Origin: Bradyrhizobium liaoningense
GTDB lineage: Bacteria > Pseudomonadota > Alphaproteobacteria > Rhizobiales > Xanthobacteraceae
DNA: 64,000 nt
NCBI RefSeq assembly: GCF_018130785.1
Contig: NZ_JAFCJT010000020.1
Span: 62,001-126,000, forward strand
Direction: 5' to 3'
A program made the translations under genes and the position numbers. Within the stretch, counting starts at the first letter, position 1. Each line of letters starts with the position of its first letter. The notes below the pieces were generated by a model. The model worked only from the letters and a program-made list of their open reading frames with translations. It was not told where the DNA came from and did no database searches. Below are positions 57,264 through 64,000 of this stretch, piece after piece.

Positions 57264-58565
57264 CTACCGCACCACCGCCGCCGGCTGCGCCTGGGCCGTG
57301 CCGCCGCGCATCCGCGCGAGCAGCTCGGCGGTCGGCCAGGAATCGGCGGGCAGGCCGTATTTGATCTGCATCGCCTTCACGGCGGCGCGGCTCTGCTGGC
57401 CCAGCACGCCGTCGACCTTGCCGACATTGAAGCCGGCTTGGACCAACAGCTGCTGCAATTGCTTGAGCTCGTTGAACGGCAATTGTGCGACCGGCTGGGC
57501 CGGCTTGCGCATCGGCGCCGCGCCCGCGATGCGGGTGGCGAGATAACCTGCCGTGGTCGAATAGATCAGCGAGTTGTTCCACTCGGTGTAAGCCGCGAAA
57601 TTCGCATACGCCATGAACGCCGGCCCAAAGCGTCCCATCGGCAGCAGCACGGAGGCCGCGAGATTGTCGTTCGGCAGCGGCCTTCCGTCGGGATAGGTGA
57701 CCCCGAACTGCGCCCATTTCGAGCGCGGCTGCTGCACGGTGAGGTCGGTCTGATCCCATGGCAGGTTTTGCGGCACCTTGATCTCTTCGAGCCAGGGCTC
57801 GCCGCGCCGCCACTTCAATCCGTTGGCGATGTAGTTCGCGGTCGAGCCGATCACGTCGTCCTCGCTGCGCAAGAGATCGCGTCGTCCGTCGCCGTCATAG
57901 TCGACAGCATAGTTGACGTAATGCACGGGCAGGAACTGCGTCTGCCCGAGCTCACCGGCCCAGGAGCCGACCATCTCGTCGGGTGTGAGATCGCCGCGGT
58001 CGATGATCTTCAGCGCGGCGATGGTCTCGTTCACGAACATCTCCGAGCGCCGGCAGTCATAGGCCAGCGACACAAGCGACTTCAGCGTCGGCAGATTGCC
58101 CATGTTGACGCCGAAATCGCTCTCGAGGCCCCAGAACGCGGCGATCACCGCCGGCGGCACGCCGTACTCCTTTTCGGCGCGCGCGAACGCAGCCGCGTGG
58201 TGCTTGATGTGCTGCTGGCCGTTCTGCATGCGATAGGGCGCGGCCATGCGGCCGGCAAATTCGGTGAAGAGCTGGCCGAACACGCGCTGGCCGCGGTCGC
58301 GGTTGACGATGCCCTGATCGTAGACGAGGTAGGGCGAGGCTTCCGATATCGTCCGCTGCGATACGCCTGCGGCAACGGCCTGGCTCTTCACGTCGGCCAG
58401 GAAACGATCGAAGCTCGCGCCATTGTGGCACGAGGCCGCGCGCGGCGACGGGGCTGTGGCTCTGGGCGCGATGGGCTTGGCGGGTGGTGGCGCGAACTGG
58501 GCGGAGGCGGGGAGGGCGAAAGCGAGCAGAGCGGCGGCCGAGATCGCAAATCGGGTCTGGAGCAT
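57264..58565 (-). CDS. Lytic murein transglycosylase (MltB-like) with peptidoglycan-binding domain
   Basis: A 433-residue exported enzyme. Signal peptide to about ASA-QF (residue 22), a Pro-rich linker, then the MltB-type catalytic domain with Glu148 in WGLESDFGVN and GELGQTQFLPVHYVNYAVD. A C-terminal PG_binding_1 domain (LKQLQQLLVQAGFNVGKVDG) follows. It cleaves glycan strands to 1,6-anhydromuropeptides during wall growth. It stands alone on the minus strand between repeats. Confidence 0.93.
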   Translation of the reverse strand: MLQTRFAISAAALLAFALPASAQFAPPPAKPIAPRATAPSPRAASCHNGASFDRFLADVKSQAVAAGVSQRTISEASPYLVYDQGIVNRDRGQRVFGQLFTEFAGRMAAPYRMQNGQQHIKHHAAAFARAEKEYGVPPAVIAAFWGLESDFGVNMGNLPTLKSLVSLAYDCRRSEMFVNETIAALKIIDRGDLTPDEMVGSWAGELGQTQFLPVHYVNYAVDYDGDGRRDLLRSEDDVIGSTANYIANGLKWRRGEPWLEEIKVPQNLPWDQTDLTVQQPRSKWAQFGVTYPDGRPLPNDNLAASVLLPMGRFGPAFMAYANFAAYTEWNNSLIYSTTAGYLATRIAGAAPMRKPAQPVAQLPFNELKQLQQLLVQAGFNVGKVDGVLGQQSRAAVKAMQIKYGLPADSWPTAELLARMRGGTAQAQPAAVVR

Positions 58566-58645
58566 GAGGTTTCCGGCGGGGGAGAAGGGGCGCGTGTGGA
58601 ATCTTGCTAAAGCTTAAGTGAATTGAGCGCCTCAAACCATCCCTT

Positions 58646-58677
58646 CGTCATGGCCGGGACAAGCCCGGGCATGACGG
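58646..58677. repeat. Short palindromic repeat related to 18520-18589
   Basis: CGTCATGGCCGGGACAAGCC continuing to CCGGGCATGACGG. CGTCATG/CATGACG ends pair, and the interior matches the 18520 element in reverse orientation. Confidence 0.6.
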
Positions 58678-58802
58678 AAATGCAATGTTGGGCATAGCCG
58701 CGGCTCCGCGACGCACCTTGAAACCTTGCATCCGGGCCGGGGTCATCCCCACCTGAATAGCGCCGGCCGATGGCTCGCCCGCGGCCGCCCCGGGAGACGG
58801 CC

Positions 58803-59762
58803 ATGAACTATCTTCGTACCGCAATGCTGCTCGCAGGCCTCACCGCCCTGTTCATGGGCGTGGGCTATCTGATCGGCGGTGCTTCAGGCGCCATGATTGC
58901 GCTCGTCATTGCTGCCGCGACCAATCTCTTCACCTACTGGAACTCCGACCGTGCGGTGCTCAGGATGTACGGCGCCCATGAGGTCGACCGCGCCAGCGCG
59001 CCGGAACTGGTCGGGCTCGTCGCCGAGCTTGCGGGCCGCGCGGGCTTGCCGATGCCGCGCGTGTTCGTGATGGACGAGGCGCAGCCCAATGCGTTCGCGA
59101 CCGGCCGCAATCCCGAGAATGCCGCGGTCGCCGTCACCGTCGGCCTGATGAACCAACTCAGCCGCGAGGAGCTCGCCGGCGTGATCGCGCATGAGCTCGC
59201 GCACATCAAAAATCACGACACGCTGCTGATGACGATCACCGCGACCATCGCCGGCGCGATCTCGATGCTGGCGCAGTTCGGCATGTTCTTCGGCGGCCAC
59301 CGCGACAACAACAGCGGCCCCGGCATCGTCGGCTCGATCCTGATGATGATCCTCGCCCCGCTCGGCGCCATGCTGGTGCAGATGGCGATCAGCCGCACCC
59401 GCGAATATGCCGCGGACAATCTCGGCGCACGCATTGCGGGTCAGCCGATGTGGCTGGCGTCGGCGCTGGTGAAGATCGAGGGCGCCGCGCATCAGGTCCC
59501 GAACTACGATGCCGAGCGCAATCCCGCGACCGCGCACATGTTCATCATCAATCCGCTGTCGGGCCATGGCGTGGACAATCTCTTCGCCACCCATCCCTCG
59601 ACGCAGAACCGCGTCGCCGCGCTCCAGCAGCTCGCAGGCGAGCTCGGCGCGCAGTCGGCGCCGTCGGTCGGTGCCAACGAAAACTACCCGCCGCGGAGCC
59701 CGTGGGGGCAGTCGTCCTCACGCGGTCCTTCACATGGCCCTTCACGTGGCCCCTGGGGCTGA
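58803..59762 (+). CDS. htpX: Membrane zinc protease HtpX
   Basis: A 319-residue M48 protease. Two N-terminal hydrophobic spans, then the zinc site HELAH (130-134) in GVIAHELAHIKNHDT, two more spans (ITATIAGAISMLAQFGMFF, IVGSILMMILAPLGAMLVQM) and SRTREYAADNLGA with the third ligand Glu. It degrades misfolded membrane proteins in heat or envelope stress. The ATG has GGGAGACG upstream. The C-terminus is Ser/Arg/Pro-rich. Confidence 0.94.
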   Translation: MNYLRTAMLLAGLTALFMGVGYLIGGASGAMIALVIAAATNLFTYWNSDRAVLRMYGAHEVDRASAPELVGLVAELAGRAGLPMPRVFVMDEAQPNAFATGRNPENAAVAVTVGLMNQLSREELAGVIAHELAHIKNHDTLLMTITATIAGAISMLAQFGMFFGGHRDNNSGPGIVGSILMMILAPLGAMLVQMAISRTREYAADNLGARIAGQPMWLASALVKIEGAAHQVPNYDAERNPATAHMFIINPLSGHGVDNLFATHPSTQNRVAALQQLAGELGAQSAPSVGANENYPPRSPWGQSSSRGPSHGPSRGPWG

Positions 59763-59899
59763 CGCGGAACCGGCCTGAAATAGCGCCCGGCTTTGTGACC
59801 TGGCGCACACAGGATGGTCCCGGCCGGTGTTAACACCATAGCGAGACTGTTCCTTCGAAAGGGGATGCGTGGCCGGTCCTCTGCCTGCCACGGTCGAAG

Positions 59900-60541
59900 A
59901 TGACCAAAGCTGCGGTACCATTGCTGATCGTCCTGGGCGTGCTCATTGGCCTGTCCACGCATACGGTCGTCAATTGCGGCGACGAGGACGAGCCCGACGT
60001 CTGCTCGGCGGTAATCGGCTTCTCGCCGCTGCGGGGATCGCTGATCGCCTTCGCCTATGAAGGGCGTGGGCGGATCGCGCTGCGGCATGGCGATTGGCGG
60101 CGGGCGATCTCGGATTTCGACGAGGCCATCCATCTCAATCCCAACCGTGCTTCGCTCTACCGCGACCGGGCGCTGGCGCGCCGGCAGAACGGCGACCTGG
60201 AGCTTGCCATCGAGGATTACGACGAGGCGATCGCGCATGATCCCAGGCAGCCCGCGCCCTATTATCAGCGCGGTCTTGCGCTCGCCGGCACCGGCGATCT
60301 CGATCGCGCCATCCTGAGCTACAACACGGCAATCCGACTCGATCCGTCGGATGCGCAGGCCCGCCTCGACCGGGGCCTCGCGTTCCTCGCCCGCGGCCAG
60401 GCCGACGACGCGCGCGCCGATTTCGAAGCCGCCCTGGCGCTGCCGGCCGGCAAGGACGGCCGCACCCGCGATGCAGCGCGCGCCAAGCTCGCCGAACTCG
60501 CCAGCGCCGAGCCGACCCAGGTGTCGGTGCCAAGGCGGTGA
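59900..60541 (+). CDS. Membrane-anchored TPR protein
   Basis: A 213-residue protein. An uncleaved-looking N-terminal hydrophobic segment (VPLLIVLGVLIGLSTHTVV) is followed by Cys-containing CGDEDEPDVC. Three or four TPR units then come at ~70-190 (AISDFDEAIHLNPNRASLYR, AIEDYDEAIAHDPRQPAPYY, AILSYNTAIRLDPSDAQARL). TPRs mediate protein contacts; the partner is unknown. No strong ribosome site at this ATG, so an upstream alternative is possible. Confidence 0.82.
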   Translation: MTKAAVPLLIVLGVLIGLSTHTVVNCGDEDEPDVCSAVIGFSPLRGSLIAFAYEGRGRIALRHGDWRRAISDFDEAIHLNPNRASLYRDRALARRQNGDLELAIEDYDEAIAHDPRQPAPYYQRGLALAGTGDLDRAILSYNTAIRLDPSDAQARLDRGLAFLARGQADDARADFEAALALPAGKDGRTRDAARAKLAELASAEPTQVSVPRR

Positions 60542-60596
60542 GGAAGTTCTCTCCCTCTCCCCGCAAGCGGGGCGAGGTGAAGCGCGCGACCCGCGC

Positions 60597-60944
60597 TTAC
60601 TTCGCCTTCTTGGCTTTCGCCTTTTTGACCGGCTTCTTCTCAGGCTTTTCCTTCGCCTTCTTCTCCACCTTCACCGCCACGGGCGTGCTGGCGGCGAGGC
60701 GCATGGCGCGGGCGTAGCTGTCGGCGACGTTGTCGGCGGACATCTGGAGGCGCTTGGCGGCGGCGGTGGCCTGCTCCATCGTGGCCTTGGCCATCATCTT
60801 GAAGCGGTCGCCGGTCTCCTTGCCCTTGGCCTTGGCCGCAAGGCCGTTGAAGCGATCCCGCCGCTCCTTGGCGCGGGTCAAAAGGCCCGTATGCAGCTGT
60901 CTGGCCAGTTGCCGGATCACGACATCCAGGTCGGCGTCCGCCAT
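60597..60944 (-). CDS. Lys-rich basic protein with histone-H1-like tail
   Basis: A 115-residue protein. Residues 1-85 are a predicted all-helical part with LHTGLLTRAKERRDRFNGLA and MMAKATMEQATAAAKRLQMS. The last ~27 residues are a Lys/Ala/Pro tail built of KKAKEKPEKKPVKKAKAKK-like repeats. Such tails resemble eukaryotic H1 and some bacterial nucleoid proteins, so DNA or RNA binding is a reasonable inference. No known family is recognised for the body. Confidence 0.75.
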   Translation of the reverse strand: MADADLDVVIRQLARQLHTGLLTRAKERRDRFNGLAAKAKGKETGDRFKMMAKATMEQATAAAKRLQMSADNVADSYARAMRLAASTPVAVKVEKKAKEKPEKKPVKKAKAKKAK

Positions 60945-61058
60945 GTTGTTCTATCCTCTTCGAAATCGGGTATCGATGCGGGCGGGACTATGCAGATCGG
61001 GCCCCGCCTTGGCAATTCCCGGTGGTGCGTCATCCGCAGCTTCCGGTTAGCAAAACAA

Positions 61059-61086
61059 AAAAGCCGCGCGTTTCCGCGCGGCTTTT
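61059..61086. terminator. Terminator 34 bp beyond the stop of the HELLH metalloprotein gene
   Basis: AAAAGCCGCGCG-TTTC-CGCGCGGCTTTT, a perfect 12-bp stem with T-rich ends on both strands. On the minus strand it follows the end of the gene at 61121. Confidence 0.9.
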
Positions 61087-61120
61087 GGGGTGGCTTTTGA
61101 AGTGACTTGGCGCAGACGCC

Positions 61121-61927
61121 TTATTTCAGCGAAGCAACCGGTCCGCTTGATGCCGCCGGCTCGGGGTCGAAGCCGAACACGCCGACCAGGTATTTGTAAT
61201 AGTCCGGCATCTTCTCCTTGAGCGCCTCGCGCGACTTCGGGTCGTGGAATTCGCTCTTGCCGGCCAGGAAGATGCTGGAGGTCACGGCAAAGAACTCCAT
61301 GGGATTCTTCATCGCATAGGATTCCTTGGGCAGCAGGTCCTTGGACTTGGCCAGAGCGTAATAGCCGATCACGCCCTTGTTGGCGTAGCCGTCCGGCAAG
61401 AGCCGCGCATGATAGGCGTGCAGCAGCTCGTGCAGCAGCACGGCCTCTTTCTCATACCGCATCATGTCCGGGCGCAGCATGATCACGCCGAGGCCCGAAT
61501 CGACCGCGAGGTCGACGGCATTGGGATTGGTCCAGCGCTGCGTGGCGTGGTCCCACACCGTGAGCGACCGCGGCACGCGGCGCTCGACGTTCGGGGTGAC
61601 GCGGCCGTAGCAGGCGGTCGCGGCGCCTTCATCGAGGCAGGCCAGCTCGCTCGCGATGATCGGGACGGTGCGGAAGAAGCGCAGCACGCGCGGCGACAGG
61701 CCGGCGGATTCGACGACGTCGATCTGCTGCTTCAGATTCTCGGTGAGCTTGTCGACATCCTTGCGGTCGGAATTCTCCGACAGGTCGAACATGTAGCCGC
61801 GATAGCTCTGGAAGCCCGGCGGCAGCGCCTGCGCTGCCTCGGCCGACGCGTCGAGCGATCCGGCATGGGATGGATTGGCGAACAGCGCGCCCACAACGGT
61901 CGCGGTCAGCAGCAGCGCAACGCGCAT
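61121..61927 (-). CDS. Exported HExxH zinc metallopeptidase-like protein of unknown family
   Basis: A 268-residue protein; AGGGGG lies 6 bases before the ATG. Signal peptide ends at SHA-GS (residue ~22). A gluzincin-type site is visible: VLLHELLHAYHARLL (His166, Glu167, His170) and, 41 residues later, KNPMEFFAV with Glu211 as likely third zinc ligand. A similar HExxH...E-FFA layout occurs in anthrax-lethal-factor-like (ATLF) metallopeptidases, but that link is only by motif. A Cys pair (ACLDEGAATACYG) may form a disulfide. Substrate unknown. Confidence 0.75.
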   Translation of the reverse strand: MRVALLLTATVVGALFANPSHAGSLDASAEAAQALPPGFQSYRGYMFDLSENSDRKDVDKLTENLKQQIDVVESAGLSPRVLRFFRTVPIIASELACLDEGAATACYGRVTPNVERRVPRSLTVWDHATQRWTNPNAVDLAVDSGLGVIMLRPDMMRYEKEAVLLHELLHAYHARLLPDGYANKGVIGYYALAKSKDLLPKESYAMKNPMEFFAVTSSIFLAGKSEFHDPKSREALKEKMPDYYKYLVGVFGFDPEPAASSGPVASLK

Positions 61928-62153
61928 GATGAACCCCCTGATATCACTTCACCCGGCAGAATAGGCCGTCGCCGTTTGCGAAAAGTGAGTGCGGCGAGAC
62001 TAGGGCACCGATGTTGAGGCGTGCTTAACCGTTGGTTGCAGATCGCGGCGGCGGATTAGTGCCGGGTTAACCAAGCGTGGATTGGTCGGGCGCTTCGGCG
62101 TAACATCCGGTCCGGGCCCCAGGCCCCGTTCAGACAGCCAGAAGGAGGATGCC

Positions 62154-62447
62154 ATGTACGCCGCCATCCGTCAGGCCAAGGCGAAAAGCGGGAGCGCGGA
62201 AGAGCTGGCGCGCCGCATCAAGGACGGCGCCGTTCCGATCATCAGCGACGTCGACGGTTTCCGCGCCTATTACGTCGTCTATGCCGGCGACGACACGGTC
62301 ACCGCGATCTCCATCTTCGACAAGTTCGAGCAGGCGGAGGAGGCGAACCGGCGCGCGATCGCCTGGATCGAGAAGGATCTTGGTCCGTTGCTCGCGGGGC
62401 ATGCGAGCGCCGCGGCGGGGCCGGTGATCGTGCATACGCTGGCGTGA
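62154..62447 (+). CDS. Antibiotic-biosynthesis-monooxygenase-like (ABM) small protein
   Basis: A 97-residue protein; GAAGGAGG lies before the ATG. The beta-alpha-beta pattern YAAIRQAKAKSGSAEELARR, then AYYVVYAGDDTVTAISIFDK and AEEANRRAIAWIEKDLG, fits the dimeric alpha/beta-barrel fold of ABM-like proteins. The family holds monooxygenases and haem-degrading enzymes, but this short member lacks diagnostic residues, so function is open. Confidence 0.75.
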   Translation: MYAAIRQAKAKSGSAEELARRIKDGAVPIISDVDGFRAYYVVYAGDDTVTAISIFDKFEQAEEANRRAIAWIEKDLGPLLAGHASAAAGPVIVHTLA

Positions 62448-62477
62448 GTTGGACGGACCGCTATCGCCTCATACTCA

Positions 62478-62583
62478 GCTGTCATCGCCCGGCTTGAACG
62501 GGCGATCAAGTACTCCGTGACAGCAGCGATAGAGCGGATGGGCCGCGGCGTACTGGATGCCCGCTTTCGCGGAGCATGACAGC
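62478..62583. repeat. Inverted intergenic repeat, GCTGTCATC family, copy 3
   Basis: GCTGTCATCGCCCGGCTTGA to GCGGAGCATGACAGC with inner GATCAAGTA and GTACTGGATG. Copies at 55071 and 57128. Confidence 0.85.
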
Positions 62584-62621
62584 GGAGTGAGTGGCGCGTG
62601 CGAGCCCTCAAGCGAGCAGCC

Positions 62622-64000
62622 TCACAACTCCCGCGCATTCGAGAACGCGAACGAGCTCACGCGGCGCGTCGTCTCGTCCAAAATCAGCGTGCGCGTGATC
62701 GGCGGCTCGGCGCGCTGGGCGCAGTTTTCGCGTTCGCAGAGGCGGCAGTTGACGCCGATCGGCGTGCCCTCCGTTTTCTCCAGATCCAGGCCGGAGGCGT
62801 AGACGAGGCGGGTGGCGTGACGGATCTCGCAGCCGAGGCCGATGGCGAAGCGCGGTTGCGGCAGTGGATGCGGGGCGACGGGGCGTCGCACCATCTGCGC
62901 GATCGAGAAATAACGCGTGCCGTCGGGCAGCTCGATCACCTGCTTCAGCAGGCGATCCGGCGTGTCGAAGGTCGAGTGCACGTTCCACAACGGACAGGTG
63001 CCGCCGAATTTCGAGAACGGGAACGTGCCGGAGGAAAAGCGCTTCGACACGTTGCCGGCATTGTCGACGCGCAACAGGAAGAACGGAATGCCGCGCGCGT
63101 TCGGCCGTTGCAGGGTGGTGAGGCGATGGCAGACCTGCTCGAAGCCGGAATTGAAGCGTTGCGCCAGCACGTGAATGTCGTAGTTCAAGGCCTCCGCCGC
63201 AGCAAGGAATGTCGGGTAGGGCATCATCACGGCCGCCGCGAAGTAGTTGCCCAGCGTGATGCGGAACAGGCGGCGCGGCGCGTCGTCGAGCGGGCCGGCA
63301 CGGCCGATGATGGTCTCCAGGTGCTGGGCGCATTCGCCCAAGCCGAGCTGGAAGGCGAGCTGGAAGGCGCGGCCGGGCGGATCGACCAGCTCGGAGATCA
63401 GGAGCTGGCGGCGATGGCGGTCGAAACGCCTGAGCGTCTCGCGCATCACGTCGACCGGCATGATGCGGGTCTGGATCGAATGCTTTTCACGCAGGCGTGC
63501 GGCGAGCGCGGCATAGAGCCCTTCGGCCGGCACGTTCAGCTCGTCGCGAAGCGTTTCCGCGGCCTGCTCCAATTCCGGAAAATAGTTGCGGTTGGCCTCG
63601 ATCAGCTCGCGCACGCGCTCGACGGGATTGGCCTCATAGCGCGTGCCGATGTCGCGGTCGGCCATCTGCGCCGCGGCCAGGGTCTCGCCCTGGCGGGCCT
63701 CTGCATAGGCGGCATAGAGCCGCTGCAGCGCATGGGTGACGCCGGGGCAGAGCTCGGCAAGGTCGCGCAGTTCCTGCTTGGGAACGTCGATCTGGCGGAA
63801 CAGCGGATCGGAGAAGATTTCGTTCAGCTCGGCGAAGAAGCGGTCCTCGTCGGCGGTCGCGAGGTCGCGCAAATCGAGGTCATAGGTCTCGGCCAGCCGC
63901 AGCAGGATCTGCGCCGTCACCGGGCGCTGGTTGCGCTCGATCAGGTTGACGTAGCTCGGCGAGATCCCGAGCCCCTCGGCGATCTGGGTCTGCGACAACC
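62622..64000 (-). CDS. XRE-family regulator of short-chain acyl-CoA metabolism (ScfR/RamB-like), N-terminus off window
   Basis: At least 459 residues; the frame stays open to the window edge, so the start is missing. The visible HTH is SQTQIAEGLGISPSYVNLIE with RNQRPVTAQILLRLAE. A central IrrE/ImmA-related domain follows, but its HExxH is replaced (AFQLAFQLGLGEC), so no protease activity is expected. The C-terminal DUF2083 domain has GGTCPLWNVHSTFDTPDRLL and a Cys-rich CRLCERENCAQR. Relatives in actinobacteria (RamB, PrpR) sense short-chain acyl-CoA and control glyoxylate or methylcitrate pathways, and alphaproteobacterial ones may do the same. Confidence 0.85.
   Translation of the reverse strand, partial: LSQTQIAEGLGISPSYVNLIERNQRPVTAQILLRLAETYDLDLRDLATADEDRFFAELNEIFSDPLFRQIDVPKQELRDLAELCPGVTHALQRLYAAYAEARQGETLAAAQMADRDIGTRYEANPVERVRELIEANRNYFPELEQAAETLRDELNVPAEGLYAALAARLREKHSIQTRIMPVDVMRETLRRFDRHRRQLLISELVDPPGRAFQLAFQLGLGECAQHLETIIGRAGPLDDAPRRLFRITLGNYFAAAVMMPYPTFLAAAEALNYDIHVLAQRFNSGFEQVCHRLTTLQRPNARGIPFFLLRVDNAGNVSKRFSSGTFPFSKFGGTCPLWNVHSTFDTPDRLLKQVIELPDGTRYFSIAQMVRRPVAPHPLPQPRFAIGLGCEIRHATRLVYASGLDLEKTEGTPIGVNCRLCERENCAQRAEPPITRTLILDETTRRVSSFAFSNAREL

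Noticed and set aside
62622..64000. Active IrrE/ImmA-type protease in the right-edge regulator
   Set aside because: The expected HExxH is FQLGLGE, without the two histidines, so protease function is not supported.

Overview
The window looks like chromosome from an alphaproteobacterium of the Bradyrhizobium type. This rests on high GC with strong third-position G/C bias, many short palindromic intergenic elements of the kind common in bradyrhizobia, a Rhizobium-type glycerol ABC transport operon, and FPASDP-type and DUF2160-type small proteins. I saw no rRNA, tRNA, CRISPR array, insertion sequence, phage gene or integrase. Both ends cut genes: a VanB-type reductase at the left and a short-chain acyl-CoA-type XRE regulator at the right. 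Long antisense open frames are frequent here because of base composition and were left out.

Layout. 0-6.5 kb: reductase tail, a DoxX protein facing a 49-codon membrane peptide, a GGDEF-EAL protein, then a SnoaL-like gene divergent from a TetR gene across a tandem palindromic operator, followed by a GMC oxidoreductase. 6.5-9 kb: a divergent hemC homologue converging on hemE across a perfect 30-bp inverted repeat. 9-14 kb: diguanylate cyclase, slyX/trhO, gamma-glutamyltransferase. 14-18 kb: a PaoABC-type periplasmic molybdenum aldehyde oxidoreductase with a Tat signal and an extra 4Fe-4S site. 18-20.6 kb: exported FKBP isomerase, CsbD, cupin and two VOC proteins.

20.7-27.6 kb is an envelope region. 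An exported FecR protein is translationally coupled to a surface beta-barrel protein with a Pro/Ser/Thr linker, and the pair is divergent from a protein O-mannosyltransferase homologue. Then come an OmpA-domain protein with a perfect CRP-type box, an exported caspase-like protein with a peptidoglycan-binding domain behind a double palindrome, and a Met-rich exported peptide. 27.7-36.8 kb: a YcaQ-like DNA glycosylase, a DUF2809 protein, an MFS transporter, an RND efflux operon with its TetR gene, and a flavin reductase-like protein.

37-43 kb is a beta-oxidation operon: acyl-CoA dehydrogenase, thiolase, bifunctional hydratase/dehydrogenase and thioesterase. 43-45 kb holds two duplicated NTF2-like genes among repeats; one copy has lost its signal peptide. 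45-55 kb is the glycerol module: a HAD phosphatase, glpR, then glpD-S-T-P-Q-U-V behind a palindromic operator and closed by a strong terminator. The two ATPases are complementary degenerate partners. 55-64 kb: old yellow enzyme, DUF1993, lytic transglycosylase, HtpX, a TPR protein, a Lys-rich basic protein, a secreted HExxH protein, a small dimeric-barrel protein and the regulator at the right edge.

No single large unknown system stands out. The strongest novel candidates are the mannosyltransferase/PST-rich autotransporter/FecR module, the exported caspase with its operator, and the signal-peptide-loss duplication.
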